Origin: G965240365 sp965240365
Lineage (GTDB): Bacteria > Pseudomonadota > Gammaproteobacteria > Eutrophobiales > Eutrophobiaceae
Length of the DNA stretch: 64,000 nucleotides
Assembly (NCBI GenBank): GCA_965240365.1
Contig: OZ251218.1
Span: 1,922,001-1,986,000 of the forward strand
Direction of reading: 5' to 3'
Shown: in pieces, positions 44,643-52,217 of the stretch
How the letters are laid out: each line of letters starts with the position of its first letter
Position numbering within the stretch: the first letter of the stretch is position 1
Program-made: the position numbers and the translations under genes
Notes under the pieces: model-generated
Seen by the model: the letters and a program-made list of their open reading frames with translations, nothing else
What the model was told of the DNA's origin: nothing
Databases searched by the model: none

Positions 44643-44669
44643 TTAGCACTCAGGAACCTTGAGTGCTAA
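44643..44669 (-). promoter_or_regulatory. CIRCE operator (HrcA site) upstream of rpoH
   Basis: TTAGCACTC-N9-GAGTGCTAA is an exact match to the CIRCE consensus, the binding site of the heat-shock repressor HrcA. It lies between the rpoH start codon and a MITE-like element. HrcA itself is not in the window. The arms could overlap a weak -35/-10 pair (TTAGCA, 18 bp, TAAAAT), which would let the repressor block rpoH transcription; that part is inference. Confidence 0.88.
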
Positions 44670-44732
44670 TTTTTATGGAAGTTCAGTCAGTGAATGCTTA
44701 CATCTTTAGGCGCGCCCTGGCAGCGCAGTCCG

Positions 44733-44889
44733 GTAAGGAAACTCTGATTGAATCAGAGTTTCCTGCGGTACAGGGACGTACCGCCAAAATCAATGATGCA
44801 AATCATTGATTTTGAAGCAAGGTGAAAATCGCATTTTCACCTTGCGTGCTCTGAGAAATCCAGGATGGATTTATTCAGAGCTTCCGTAA
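44733..44889 (+). mobile_element. MITE-like element, copy D (about 157 bp)
   Basis: The ends are TAAGGAAACTCTGATTGAAT and TTCAGAGCTTCCGTAA. The middle hairpin differs from copies B and C: AAAATCAATGATGCAAATCATTGATTTT, a perfect shorter stem. It fills the gap between the ftsX stop and the CIRCE-rpoH region. Confidence 0.85.
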
Positions 44890-44897
44890 GGGCTTGC

Positions 44898-45881
44898 TCA
44901 GGCGGGTTCAATGGCGCTGAGATGCCGTTTCACCGAGAGCCAGGCGCCGCACAGCCCGAGCGCAATGGCGCTGCCGATTAAAATCAGGGAGTCCGTGAAA
45001 CCCAGCCCGGTCAGGTCAAAATCACCGGCATAGAGCCGCGCCAGTTGCCGGGCCGGGCCTTGCAGCAGTTGCAGCGAGACCGTGACCAGCAGCCAGGCCG
45101 TGATCCCGCCGAAGATGCCGTACCAGAGGCCGCTGTAGAGGAACGGGCGGCAGATGAAGCTGTCGCTGCCACCGAACAGTTTTATGATTTCGATCTCGGC
45201 CCGCCGGTTAAAGAGGGAGAGGCGGATGGTATTGCCGACGATCAACAGCAGGGCGATGGCGAGCAGGATCGAGAGGATGATAATGCCCCGCTTGATGATC
45301 TCCAGCAGCAGCAGCAGGCGCTTTATCCACTGGCTGTCATAATAGGCGCTATCGACTTCCGGCAGCGCCCGCAAGCCGTCAATCAGGGTTTCGATGCGGG
45401 CCTCGCTCGCGCCCTCGATCAACGGTTTTACCGACACGACATCGGGCAATGGATTGTCATCCAGCAGTTCCAGCGCCTCCTTGAAACCGGACAGGCGCTG
45501 GTACTCGGCCAGGGCCTCGGCGCGCTTGATCAGGGTCGCCTCGCGGATGGCCGGATCAGCGGCCAGCCGTTCGGCCAGACCGGCCGCCGTGTCGGCGCCG
45601 ATCCCGCCGCGCAGGAATAAGGTGATCTGCAACGGGCCGTCCCAGTGCAGCGACAGGGCGCGGGCATTGTCCAGCAACAGATAAAAACCGGCCGGCAGGG
45701 CCAGCGTGATGCCGATCACGGCGCTGGTCAACAGGTTACTGAGCGGGTAACGGAGATATAGGCCGAGGCTGGCGAGCAGCGCCTGCGCGTGTTGCAGCAG
45801 CCAGGTATTGAAACGGCGTTGCAGCCGGGTCTTGAGACCCGGCTGCCGGGGCCGGCCTGTTTCCCTGTCGCCCGCCGTCAT
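44898..45881 (-). CDS. ftsX: Cell division membrane protein FtsX
   Basis: FtsX forms an ABC-type complex with FtsE at the septum and activates cell-wall hydrolases through EnvC-like partners. The 327-residue protein has a cytoplasmic N-terminal extension and a first membrane segment near residues 50-70. A periplasmic loop (LQITLFLRGGIGAD...ALPEVDSAYYDSQWIKRL) and three C-terminal membrane segments follow. Its start overlaps the ftsE stop by 4 bp. Typical length and layout. Confidence 0.93.
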   Translation of the reverse strand: MTAGDRETGRPRQPGLKTRLQRRFNTWLLQHAQALLASLGLYLRYPLSNLLTSAVIGITLALPAGFYLLLDNARALSLHWDGPLQITLFLRGGIGADTAAGLAERLAADPAIREATLIKRAEALAEYQRLSGFKEALELLDDNPLPDVVSVKPLIEGASEARIETLIDGLRALPEVDSAYYDSQWIKRLLLLLEIIKRGIIILSILLAIALLLIVGNTIRLSLFNRRAEIEIIKLFGGSDSFICRPFLYSGLWYGIFGGITAWLLVTVSLQLLQGPARQLARLYAGDFDLTGLGFTDSLILIGSAIALGLCGAWLSVKRHLSAIEPA

Positions 45882-46561
45882 CCGCTCGCCACCGGCGGCG
45901 CGCCGGCCCGGGTCAGGATGCGGCCGTCTCTGAGGAGGATGATGGGTTTATTCAGGCGTTTGATCATGTCCAGGTCGTGGCTTGCGATCAATACGGTCAC
46001 GCCAACCTGATTAAACTGTTCAAACAGGCGCATGATGTCCCAGGACAGGGCCGGGTCCAGGTTGCCGGTCGGTTCATCGGCGAGCAGGACCGCGGGGCGA
46101 TGCACAACCGCGCGGGCCACGCCCACGCGCTGTTGCTCGCCGGCCGACAGCGACAGCGGGTAGCGGTTCATCCTGGCCAGCAGGCCGACCTTGTCCAGCG
46201 CGGCCTCGGCGCGTTTGCGGATCTGCTGATGGCGGTAACCGGCGATCACCAGCGGCAGCGCCACGTTGTCGAACACGGTGCGATCCTGCAACAGCCGGTG
46301 GCCCTGAAACACAAAGCCGATACTGCGCCGGAATAAGGGGATACGGCGGCGGCGGACCCGTTCCAGGTTTTGCCCGTTGACGATGATCTGGCCGCGGCTC
46401 GGGCGGTCGATCAAGGCAATCAGCCGCAGCAGGGTGCTTTTGCCCGCGCCCGAACGGCCGGTCAAATACACCATCGCGCCCTGTTCGATGTGCAGATTGA
46501 TATTGTGGAGCGCCTCGTTGCCGCCGGGATAGCTCATAAAGACCCGGGTAAAGCGGATCAT
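45878..46561 (-). CDS. ftsE: Cell division ATP-binding protein FtsE
   Basis: FtsE is the ATPase of the FtsEX complex. The 227-residue protein starts MIRFTRVFMSYPGGNEALHNINL and has Walker A GRSGAGKSTL, signature LSAGEQQRVGVARAVV and Walker B VLLADEPTGNLDP. It overlaps ftsX and ftsY by 4 bp on either side, so the three are almost certainly co-translated. Confidence 0.95.
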   Translation of the reverse strand: MIRFTRVFMSYPGGNEALHNINLHIEQGAMVYLTGRSGAGKSTLLRLIALIDRPSRGQIIVNGQNLERVRRRRIPLFRRSIGFVFQGHRLLQDRTVFDNVALPLVIAGYRHQQIRKRAEAALDKVGLLARMNRYPLSLSAGEQQRVGVARAVVHRPAVLLADEPTGNLDPALSWDIMRLFEQFNQVGVTVLIASHDLDMIKRLNKPIILLRDGRILTRAGAPPVASG

Positions 46562-47511
46562 GCCTCATCGGCCAGCAGGGCGTCAATAAAATCAGCGGCA
46601 TTGAAGGGGCGCAGATCATCGACCTGTTCGCCAACGCCGATGAAGTGCAGCGGCAGCCGCAACTCATCCGCGAGCGCAAAGGCAATGCCGCCTTTGGCCG
46701 TGCCGTCCAGCTTGGTCAGGACGATGCCGCTGACGCCGATCGCCTCGTGAAACCGGCGCGCCTGCGCCAGCGCGTTCTGGCCGCTGCCGGCATCAAGCGC
46801 CAGCAAGACCCGGGCTTCCAGGGCCGGATCGAATTTACGCGCGCTGCGATGGATCTTTTTAAGCTCCTGCATGAGGCCGTCCTTATTGTGCAGGCGCCCG
46901 GCGGTGTCGGCGATCAATACATCCATGCCGTTGGCCCGGGCCGAGCTCAGGCCGTCAAAGATCACGGCCGCGGCGTCGGAACCGTGGCGCCCGGCAATGA
47001 CGCGGACCTGATTGCGTTCGCCCCAGACCTGCAATTGCTCGATGGCCGCGGCCCGGAAGGTGTCGCCGGCGGCCAGCATAACCCGCTTGCCTTCCCGTTG
47101 CAGGCGGCTGGCCAGTTTGCCGATCGTGGTGGTCTTGCCGACACCGTTCACGCCCACCACCAGGATCAGGCCGGGTTTTTGAGCCGCCGCCGGGATGACT
47201 AAAGGCTGTTCGACCGGGGCCAGCACGCTATGCAGGAGCGCCTTGAGTTTGCCCAGCGGCGCGGCCCCGTCGCGCGACTCCGCCTTTAACAGGCGGATGA
47301 CCTGGTCCGTGGTTTTAAGGCCAATATCGGCGCTGATCATGCGGTCTTCAAGTTGTTCCAGCGTCTGATCGTCGATGGCCTGTTTTCTGACGCGGCTGAA
47401 CAGGCCGCCGAAAAGGCCCGCGCGGGTGCGTTGCAGGCGTTCCGCCAGCGGCGCGGCAGGGCGGGTATTGTCGGCCGGTTGTGCGGCGGGTTTTTTCTTG
47501 AAGCCAAACAT
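46558..47511 (-). CDS. ftsY: Signal recognition particle receptor FtsY
   Basis: FtsY is the SRP receptor GTPase that targets membrane proteins. The 317-residue protein has the NG domain: G1 GVNGVGKTTTIGKLA, the AAGDTFRAAAIEQL box, DTAGRLHNKDGLMQEL, and TKLDGTAKGG near the C terminus. The N-terminal acidic extension is very short compared with the E. coli protein (497 residues), a known variation. Confidence 0.95.
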   Translation of the reverse strand: MFGFKKKPAAQPADNTRPAAPLAERLQRTRAGLFGGLFSRVRKQAIDDQTLEQLEDRMISADIGLKTTDQVIRLLKAESRDGAAPLGKLKALLHSVLAPVEQPLVIPAAAQKPGLILVVGVNGVGKTTTIGKLASRLQREGKRVMLAAGDTFRAAAIEQLQVWGERNQVRVIAGRHGSDAAAVIFDGLSSARANGMDVLIADTAGRLHNKDGLMQELKKIHRSARKFDPALEARVLLALDAGSGQNALAQARRFHEAIGVSGIVLTKLDGTAKGGIAFALADELRLPLHFIGVGEQVDDLRPFNAADFIDALLADEA

Positions 47512-47667
47512 GGATAGTCGATTTAACGATTTAATAGTTTAATGATTTAACGCTCGGGAAGCTGTGGTATCCTATCATCAGTCGCTCGGAACTCATAAGC
47601 GGAAATACGCTCTATAAAAATCCGATAACATTAACAATCCCCCTTTCACACTTGAAGAGACAGCGAA

Positions 47668-49053
47668 ATGCCAGGCAAATATTTTTATCTGATTAAACAC
47701 GGCTTACTCTCGGCCTTGCTGATACCCGCCCTTGCCGGCACCGGGGTGGCTGCCGAGGTCGTTGAATACCAGCTCGATAACGGCCTCAAACTGCTGGTAA
47801 AACAGGACCGCCGCGCGCCGGTGGTGGTGTCCCAGGTCTGGTACAAGGTCGGCGCCAGCTACGAAACCGATGGCATTACCGGCGTTTCCCATGCGCTTGA
47901 GCACATGATGTTCAAGGGCACGGCCGCGTACCCGGCCGGTGAATTCTCGCGCATCATTGCCGACAACGGCGGCCTTGAAAACGCCTTTACCGGCCCGGAT
48001 TACACGGCCTACTTTCAAACACTGGAAAGCTCGCGCCTGGAAATCAGCTTCAAGCTGGAAGCCGACCGGATGCGCAATCTGGTGCTCAAGCAGGAAGAAT
48101 TCGACCAGGAGATCGAGGTGGTCAAGGAAGAACGCCGCCTGCGCACCGAAGATGAACCGCAATCCTTTTTATTTGAAACGGTCATGGCCACGGCGTTTCA
48201 AACCAGCCCTTATCGTTACCCCATAGTGGGCTGGATGCAGGACCTGGACAATATGACCGTGCAGAAACTGGCCGACTGGTATCAAAGATGGTACGCCCCC
48301 AATAATGCGACCGTGGTGGTGGTGGGCGATGTCGAGCCGGACGCGGTGCATGCGCTGGCCAAAAAATATTTCGGCGTCCTGCCCGCGGGCGAGCCGGTCG
48401 TGGTTGAGTCACTAAAGGAAGTGCCCCAACGGGGCATGAAACGCGTTACCGTCAAGCGCCCGGCCGAACTGCCCTATCTGTCCATGGCTTATAAGACACC
48501 GGCGCTGAAACCCGGCGCGGCGGGTCTGGACGGCGCCGCCGCTGGCTATGACTGGGAACCCTATGCCCTGCAGGTGTTGGTCGCCATTCTGGACGGCGGC
48601 AACAGCGCCCGTTTTGCCAGCCGTCTGATACGGTCCGCCGAGGTCGCGGCCACGGCCAGCGTCTATTATGCGTGGGCCTCGCGGCTGGATAATCTACTAT
48701 TTATCTCCGGCATCCCGGCCAGCGGCAAGACCACCGCCGAGCTTGAGCGGGCCTTTCGCGGGGAGATCCTGGATATACAGACCCGGCCGGTGGCGGCCGC
48801 GGAGTTACAGCGGGTCAAGGCGCAGGTCATCTCCGGTGATGTCTATGCGCGCGATGAAGTGTTCTTTGAGGGCGAGATCCTGGGCATGCTGGAGACCATC
48901 GGCCTGTCCTGGCGGCTGGCGGAAACGTTTGTCGAACGGGTGCAGGCCGTCACGGCCGCCCAGGTCATGGCCGTGGCCAAAAAATATCTGATCGACGATC
49001 GCTTAACCGTGGCAGAGTTGGAACCTTTGCCGTTGACGGATATTTCGGATTAA
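47668..49053 (+). CDS. Zinc peptidase M16 family, catalytic member
   Basis: This is a 461-residue protein with a signal peptide (about residues 1-29, ending GVAA) and the inverted zinc motif H75-ALE-H79, as HxxEH in SHALEHMMFKG. A third zinc ligand Glu is expected in the EIEVVKEERRL region. M16 pitrilysin-type enzymes degrade peptides in a clamshell; the periplasmic pair type consists of one catalytic and one non-catalytic partner. The next gene is the partner. It is divergent from ftsY. Confidence 0.9.
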   Translation: MPGKYFYLIKHGLLSALLIPALAGTGVAAEVVEYQLDNGLKLLVKQDRRAPVVVSQVWYKVGASYETDGITGVSHALEHMMFKGTAAYPAGEFSRIIADNGGLENAFTGPDYTAYFQTLESSRLEISFKLEADRMRNLVLKQEEFDQEIEVVKEERRLRTEDEPQSFLFETVMATAFQTSPYRYPIVGWMQDLDNMTVQKLADWYQRWYAPNNATVVVVGDVEPDAVHALAKKYFGVLPAGEPVVVESLKEVPQRGMKRVTVKRPAELPYLSMAYKTPALKPGAAGLDGAAAGYDWEPYALQVLVAILDGGNSARFASRLIRSAEVAATASVYYAWASRLDNLLFISGIPASGKTTAELERAFRGEILDIQTRPVAAAELQRVKAQVISGDVYARDEVFFEGEILGMLETIGLSWRLAETFVERVQAVTAAQVMAVAKKYLIDDRLTVAELEPLPLTDISD

Positions 49054-49095
49054 TTCCCATATTAATAATCAAGCGCACGGAGGAGGATAGCGCCC

Positions 49096-50421
49096 ATGCC
49101 GATTAAATCATTATTACTGTTTGTGCTGCTGGCCGGCAGTCAGGCCATGTCGGCCGCGCCCAGGATTCAAAGTTGGGAAACCAGCCGCGGCGCGGCTGTC
49201 TATTATGTGCATGCGCCGGAACTGCCGATGGTCGATATCAAGATCGTGTTTGACGCCGGCAGCAGCCGGGACGGCGATCTGGCCGGTCTCGCCTTGTTGA
49301 CCAACGAACTGCTGGATCAGGGCGCGGCCGGGCTTGACGCCGATGCGATCAGCGGCGGCTTTGAATCGCTGGGCGCCATTTATGGCGTGAATGTCGGCCT
49401 GGACTCGGCCTCGGTGTGGTTGCGTTCATTGACCGATGAAAAATTATTCAGCCAGGCGTTGGTCAACCTGCAAAGGGTTATCTCAAAACCGGACTTCCCC
49501 GAAGCCGCGCTTGAACGGGAGCGGGCCAGGACCTTGATCCGCATTCAGGCCAAGCAGCAGTCGCCCGATTCACTGGCGTATGACGCCTATATGACCGCGG
49601 CTTACGCGGCGCATCCCTATGCCAGCCCGCCTGTCGGCACGGAAGCAACGGTCAAGGCGATCCAGCGCGAGGATGTTATTGACTTTTACCGCGGCCACTA
49701 CGTGGCGCAAAATGCCATCATCGTGATCGTGGGGGCGCTGAATCGCGGCCGGGCTGAACAAGTGGCCGAACAACTCGCGGCGGAACTGGCCAGCGGCCGG
49801 GCGGCGGCCCCATTGCCTCGGGTAGCCGCCCCGCAGGAAGCCCGCCGGATCGCCATCAAATATCCCTCTCAGCAAACGCATATTCTGCTGGGACAGCCCG
49901 GCGTCAGGCGCGGCGACCCGGATTATTTCCCGTTATACGTGGGCAATCATGTGCTCGGCGGCGGCGGCATGACCTCGCGCCTGTTTGCAGAGGTGCGCGG
50001 AAAACGCGGCCTGTCTTACAGCGCCTACAGCTATTTTTCGCCCATGCGTTTTCAGGGGCCGTTTATCGCCGGCCTGCAAACCAAAACCGAACGGGCCGGC
50101 GAGGGCCTCAAGGTGCTGCAAGACAATATCAGACGTTTTATCGATCAGGGTCCGACCGAGGCGGAGTTGGCCGCGGCCAAGCGCAATATTACCGGCAGCT
50201 ATCCCCTGCGTATCGACAGCAACAGCAAGATACTGGATTATGTGGTCATGATTGCCTATCACAAATTGCCGCTGGATTACCTTGAAACCTTTAATAAGAA
50301 GGTTGAGGCCGTGACGCGGGCGCAGATCAGGGACGCCTTTCAACGGCGCCTGACGCCGGACAGATTCGTGACCGTCATGGTCGGCGCCGAGACAGAGAGC
50401 GACTCGCAAGGCGGCTCCTGA
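49096..50421 (+). CDS. M16 peptidase family, non-catalytic partner
   Basis: This 441-residue secreted protein has a signal peptide (SLLLFVLLAGSQAMSA) and M16 fold features such as FDAGSSRDGDLAGLALLTNELL. The HxxEH zinc motif is replaced, so it should be inactive alone. The C-terminal half has the R/Y pair region typical of the partner (GMTSRLFAEVRGKRGLSYSAYSYF). A clear GGAGG ribosome binding site precedes the ATG. It follows the active M16 gene by 42 bp, the usual heterodimer arrangement. Confidence 0.88.
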   Translation: MPIKSLLLFVLLAGSQAMSAAPRIQSWETSRGAAVYYVHAPELPMVDIKIVFDAGSSRDGDLAGLALLTNELLDQGAAGLDADAISGGFESLGAIYGVNVGLDSASVWLRSLTDEKLFSQALVNLQRVISKPDFPEAALERERARTLIRIQAKQQSPDSLAYDAYMTAAYAAHPYASPPVGTEATVKAIQREDVIDFYRGHYVAQNAIIVIVGALNRGRAEQVAEQLAAELASGRAAAPLPRVAAPQEARRIAIKYPSQQTHILLGQPGVRRGDPDYFPLYVGNHVLGGGGMTSRLFAEVRGKRGLSYSAYSYFSPMRFQGPFIAGLQTKTERAGEGLKVLQDNIRRFIDQGPTEAELAAAKRNITGSYPLRIDSNSKILDYVVMIAYHKLPLDYLETFNKKVEAVTRAQIRDAFQRRLTPDRFVTVMVGAETESDSQGGS

Positions 50422-50435
50422 GCCCGGCCCGGCGT

Positions 50436-51002
50436 TTGGCCTATCCTGGCAGGTTGCGCGTCATCGCCGGTAAATGGCGTGGCAGAAGACTCACGGTGCC
50501 CGACGCTCCGGGTCTGCGGCCCACCCCTGAACGCGCGCGTGAGACATTATTCAACTGGCTGCGGGATGACATCGCCGGGGCGCGCTGTCTTGACCTGTTC
50601 GCCGGCAGCGGCGCGCTCGGTTTCGAGGCGCTGTCACGCGGGGCGGCCGGGGTGGTCATGGTGGAATCCGATGCCGGTCTGGTCAGGGCCTTGCGGCAAC
50701 AGGCGGAAAAACTCGACAGCCAAGGGCACGTTATCGAACTGGCCGATGCCATTGGCTGGCTGAAACGCGCGCTCAAACCGTTTGATATTATCTTCCTGGA
50801 CCCGCCGTTCAAACAGGGCCGCATAGCCCAGTGCTGCGCCCTGATTAAAGAGGGCGCATTGCTGAATAACCACGGCGTGGTGTATATTGAGGCGGAAAAA
50901 GGGCTGCCGTCGCCGCCGGGCTGGGAAATACACAAACAAGGCAACGCGGCTCAGGCACAATTCATGCTGATTCGGCCCTGCTCTGTCCCGGCCGTAAAAT
51001 AG
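50436..51002 (+). CDS. rsmD: 16S rRNA (guanine-966-N2)-methyltransferase
   Basis: RsmD methylates G966 of 16S rRNA. The 188-residue protein has RVIAGKWRGRRLTVPD, the SAM-binding LDLFAGSGALGFEALSRGA and the catalytic DPPF motif in FLDPPFKQG. No ATG or GTG start is seen. TTG 50436 is the likely start, 14 bp after the preceding stop; a second TTG 18 bp further in is also possible. rsmD next to ftsY and M16 genes is a common gammaproteobacterial arrangement. Confidence 0.9.
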   Translation: MAYPGRLRVIAGKWRGRRLTVPDAPGLRPTPERARETLFNWLRDDIAGARCLDLFAGSGALGFEALSRGAAGVVMVESDAGLVRALRQQAEKLDSQGHVIELADAIGWLKRALKPFDIIFLDPPFKQGRIAQCCALIKEGALLNNHGVVYIEAEKGLPSPPGWEIHKQGNAAQAQFMLIRPCSVPAVK

Positions 51003-51029
51003 CGGGCATGAGCGCCAGACTCATTCTGA

Positions 51030-51240
51030 ACTTCCCTGCCTGCAGCCTGCCTGTTGCAGGCAGGTGAAAGCCGGAATCCAGTGGTTTATACAACTACATT
51101 TCCGCCTATGCGGGAATGACAACCAAGACGGTATTCCGGTCTGCCAAGTACAGACAAGCAAAACCGGAGTTTATCCAACATCCCAGCCTTACTGGATTCG
51201 GACTTTCGCCGGAATGACGATGGGGGGAATGACAATTAAG
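51030..51240. repeat. Palindrome cluster between rsmD and the IS element
   Basis: The 315-bp gap holds a CCTGCCTGTTGCAGGCAGG palindrome, ccggaatccagtggttta, a catttccgcctatgcgggaatg hairpin and a ggattcggactttcgccggaatg hairpin. These are the modules of the 245-bp array in degraded order. No gene is seen. Confidence 0.75.
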
Positions 51241-51416
51241 GCAGGCTCAGGTGGCTTTTTGCCGGCAGCGAGCGCGGAGCGATCTTGAATCCATGGCCCA
51301 ACTTTGCCAGCATGCTATTAACAATCGCATAAGTATTGGCAGTACATTATAATTTATCGCTATGAGCACGAGAATTGAATTACGTCATCAAAAACGCAAA
51401 GGTGTGGTCGAAGCTA

Positions 51417-51435
51417 CCTGCCTGCAGCAGGCAGG
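51417..51435. repeat. 19-bp palindrome inserted in transposase (first)
   Basis: CCTGCCTGCAGCAGGCAGG lies between GAAGCTA and CCGTTATC. Removing it joins codons for VEA and VIRQEL. I see no clear target duplication. Confidence 0.8.
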
Positions 51436-51949
51436 CCGTTATCCGCCAAGAACTGGTTCATTTGGTTCGGTGGATTTACAGCCTGCCGGAACGCACGGTT
51501 TTCGACTGGCTTTCACGTTATCGGGCAGGCGGATGGGATGCGCTCAAAAAAGGCAAACGCAGCGGCCGCCCGGGAAAGCTCAGCGCTGAGGACATGCAGT
51601 GGGTTTATAAGGCGGTGACAATGGGTAACCCGATGCACTATCAGTATGATTTTTGTCTTTGGACTCTGGGCCTGTTAGGCGCTCTGATTGAGCAAGCACG
51701 GGGGATCAAGCTGAGCAAGGGCGCCGTCAGCCGCTTATTGGTGCATCTGGGCTTGAGCGCGCCGCGTCCGGCCTACAAGTTTATCCAGTTTCTAAAAAAA
51801 CGCCACAAGGATGCCGGCAGGTCCATTTTGGTCATCGCTGATAACGCCAAATATCACTACAGCAAGGAAACACGGCGCTTCCTTAAGCAACAAGACGGCG
51901 AGATTTTGCTGGCTTTCCTGCCGGCGTATTCACCGGAACTCAATCCTGA

Positions 51950-51968
51950 CCTGCCTGCGGCAGGCAGG
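51950..51968. repeat. 19-bp palindrome inserted in transposase (second)
   Basis: CCTGCCTGCGGCAGGCAGG lies between AATCCTGA and TGAGCAGG. Removing 19 bp gives codons for NPDEQVW. The flanking TGA/TGA could be a 3-bp duplication, but the family motif suggests GATGAG is native. Confidence 0.85.
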
Positions 51969-52217
51969 TGAGCAGGTTTGGAATCATGCCAAACGTCAAC
52001 TCAGTCAACGCCCTGTCTGGGACAAACATGATATGAAAAGGCGCTTGTCAGCCATTTTGCATTCTCTTCAGAAACGCACGGGCTTGCTCAAGAGCGTCTT
52101 CAAAATGAAAGATACGAAATATATCCTGGAAGTCTTCATATGAACTGCGATTATTTATGTAAGGATTAATACCTGCCGAAATGTGACATCTATGCAATTG
52201 AAAATTTGGAGGTTTAC

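Larger units (their letters stand above)
51362..52143 (+). pseudogene. IS630-family transposase, frameshifted twice by 19-bp palindromes and internally deleted
   Basis: Three frames make up the gene. It begins MSTRIELRHQKRKGVVEA, continues in the next frame as VIRQELVHLVRWIYSLPERT...LVIADNAKYHY...AYSPELNPD, then in a third frame as EQVWNHAKRQLSQRP. At both frame changes sits a CCTGCCTGC(A/G)GCAGGCAGG palindrome (51417-51435 and 51950-51968). Deleting exactly 19 bp at each joins all frames and gives the family motif NPDEQVW at the second. The DDE core is incomplete: the second Asp (ADNAK) and Glu (NPDE) are present, but the first-Asp region between GLSAPRPAYK and FIQFLKKRH is missing. The element cannot transpose by itself. 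Confidence 0.85.
51318..52169 (+). mobile_element. Decayed IS630-type insertion sequence with TA target duplication
   Basis: The transposase remnant is flanked by imperfect inverted ends, TTAACAATCGCATAAGTATT on the left and, inverted, TTAATCCTTACATAAATAAT on the right. Both are bordered by TA, the IS630 target duplication (51316-51317 and 52170-52171). The element is only 852 bp because the transposase has an internal deletion, and it has gained two 19-bp palindromes. Boundaries are inferred from end similarity. Confidence 0.65.

Noticed and set aside
47521..47560. AT-rich atttaa repeats between ftsY and the M16 gene as a regulatory array
   Set aside because: Only three or four imperfect copies are present, and the stretch more simply serves as a promoter region.
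51947..51971. TGA...TGA as a 3-bp target duplication around the second 19-bp palindrome
   Set aside because: Removing 19 bp restores NPDEQVW, so GATGAG is probably native, and the first insertion shows no duplication.
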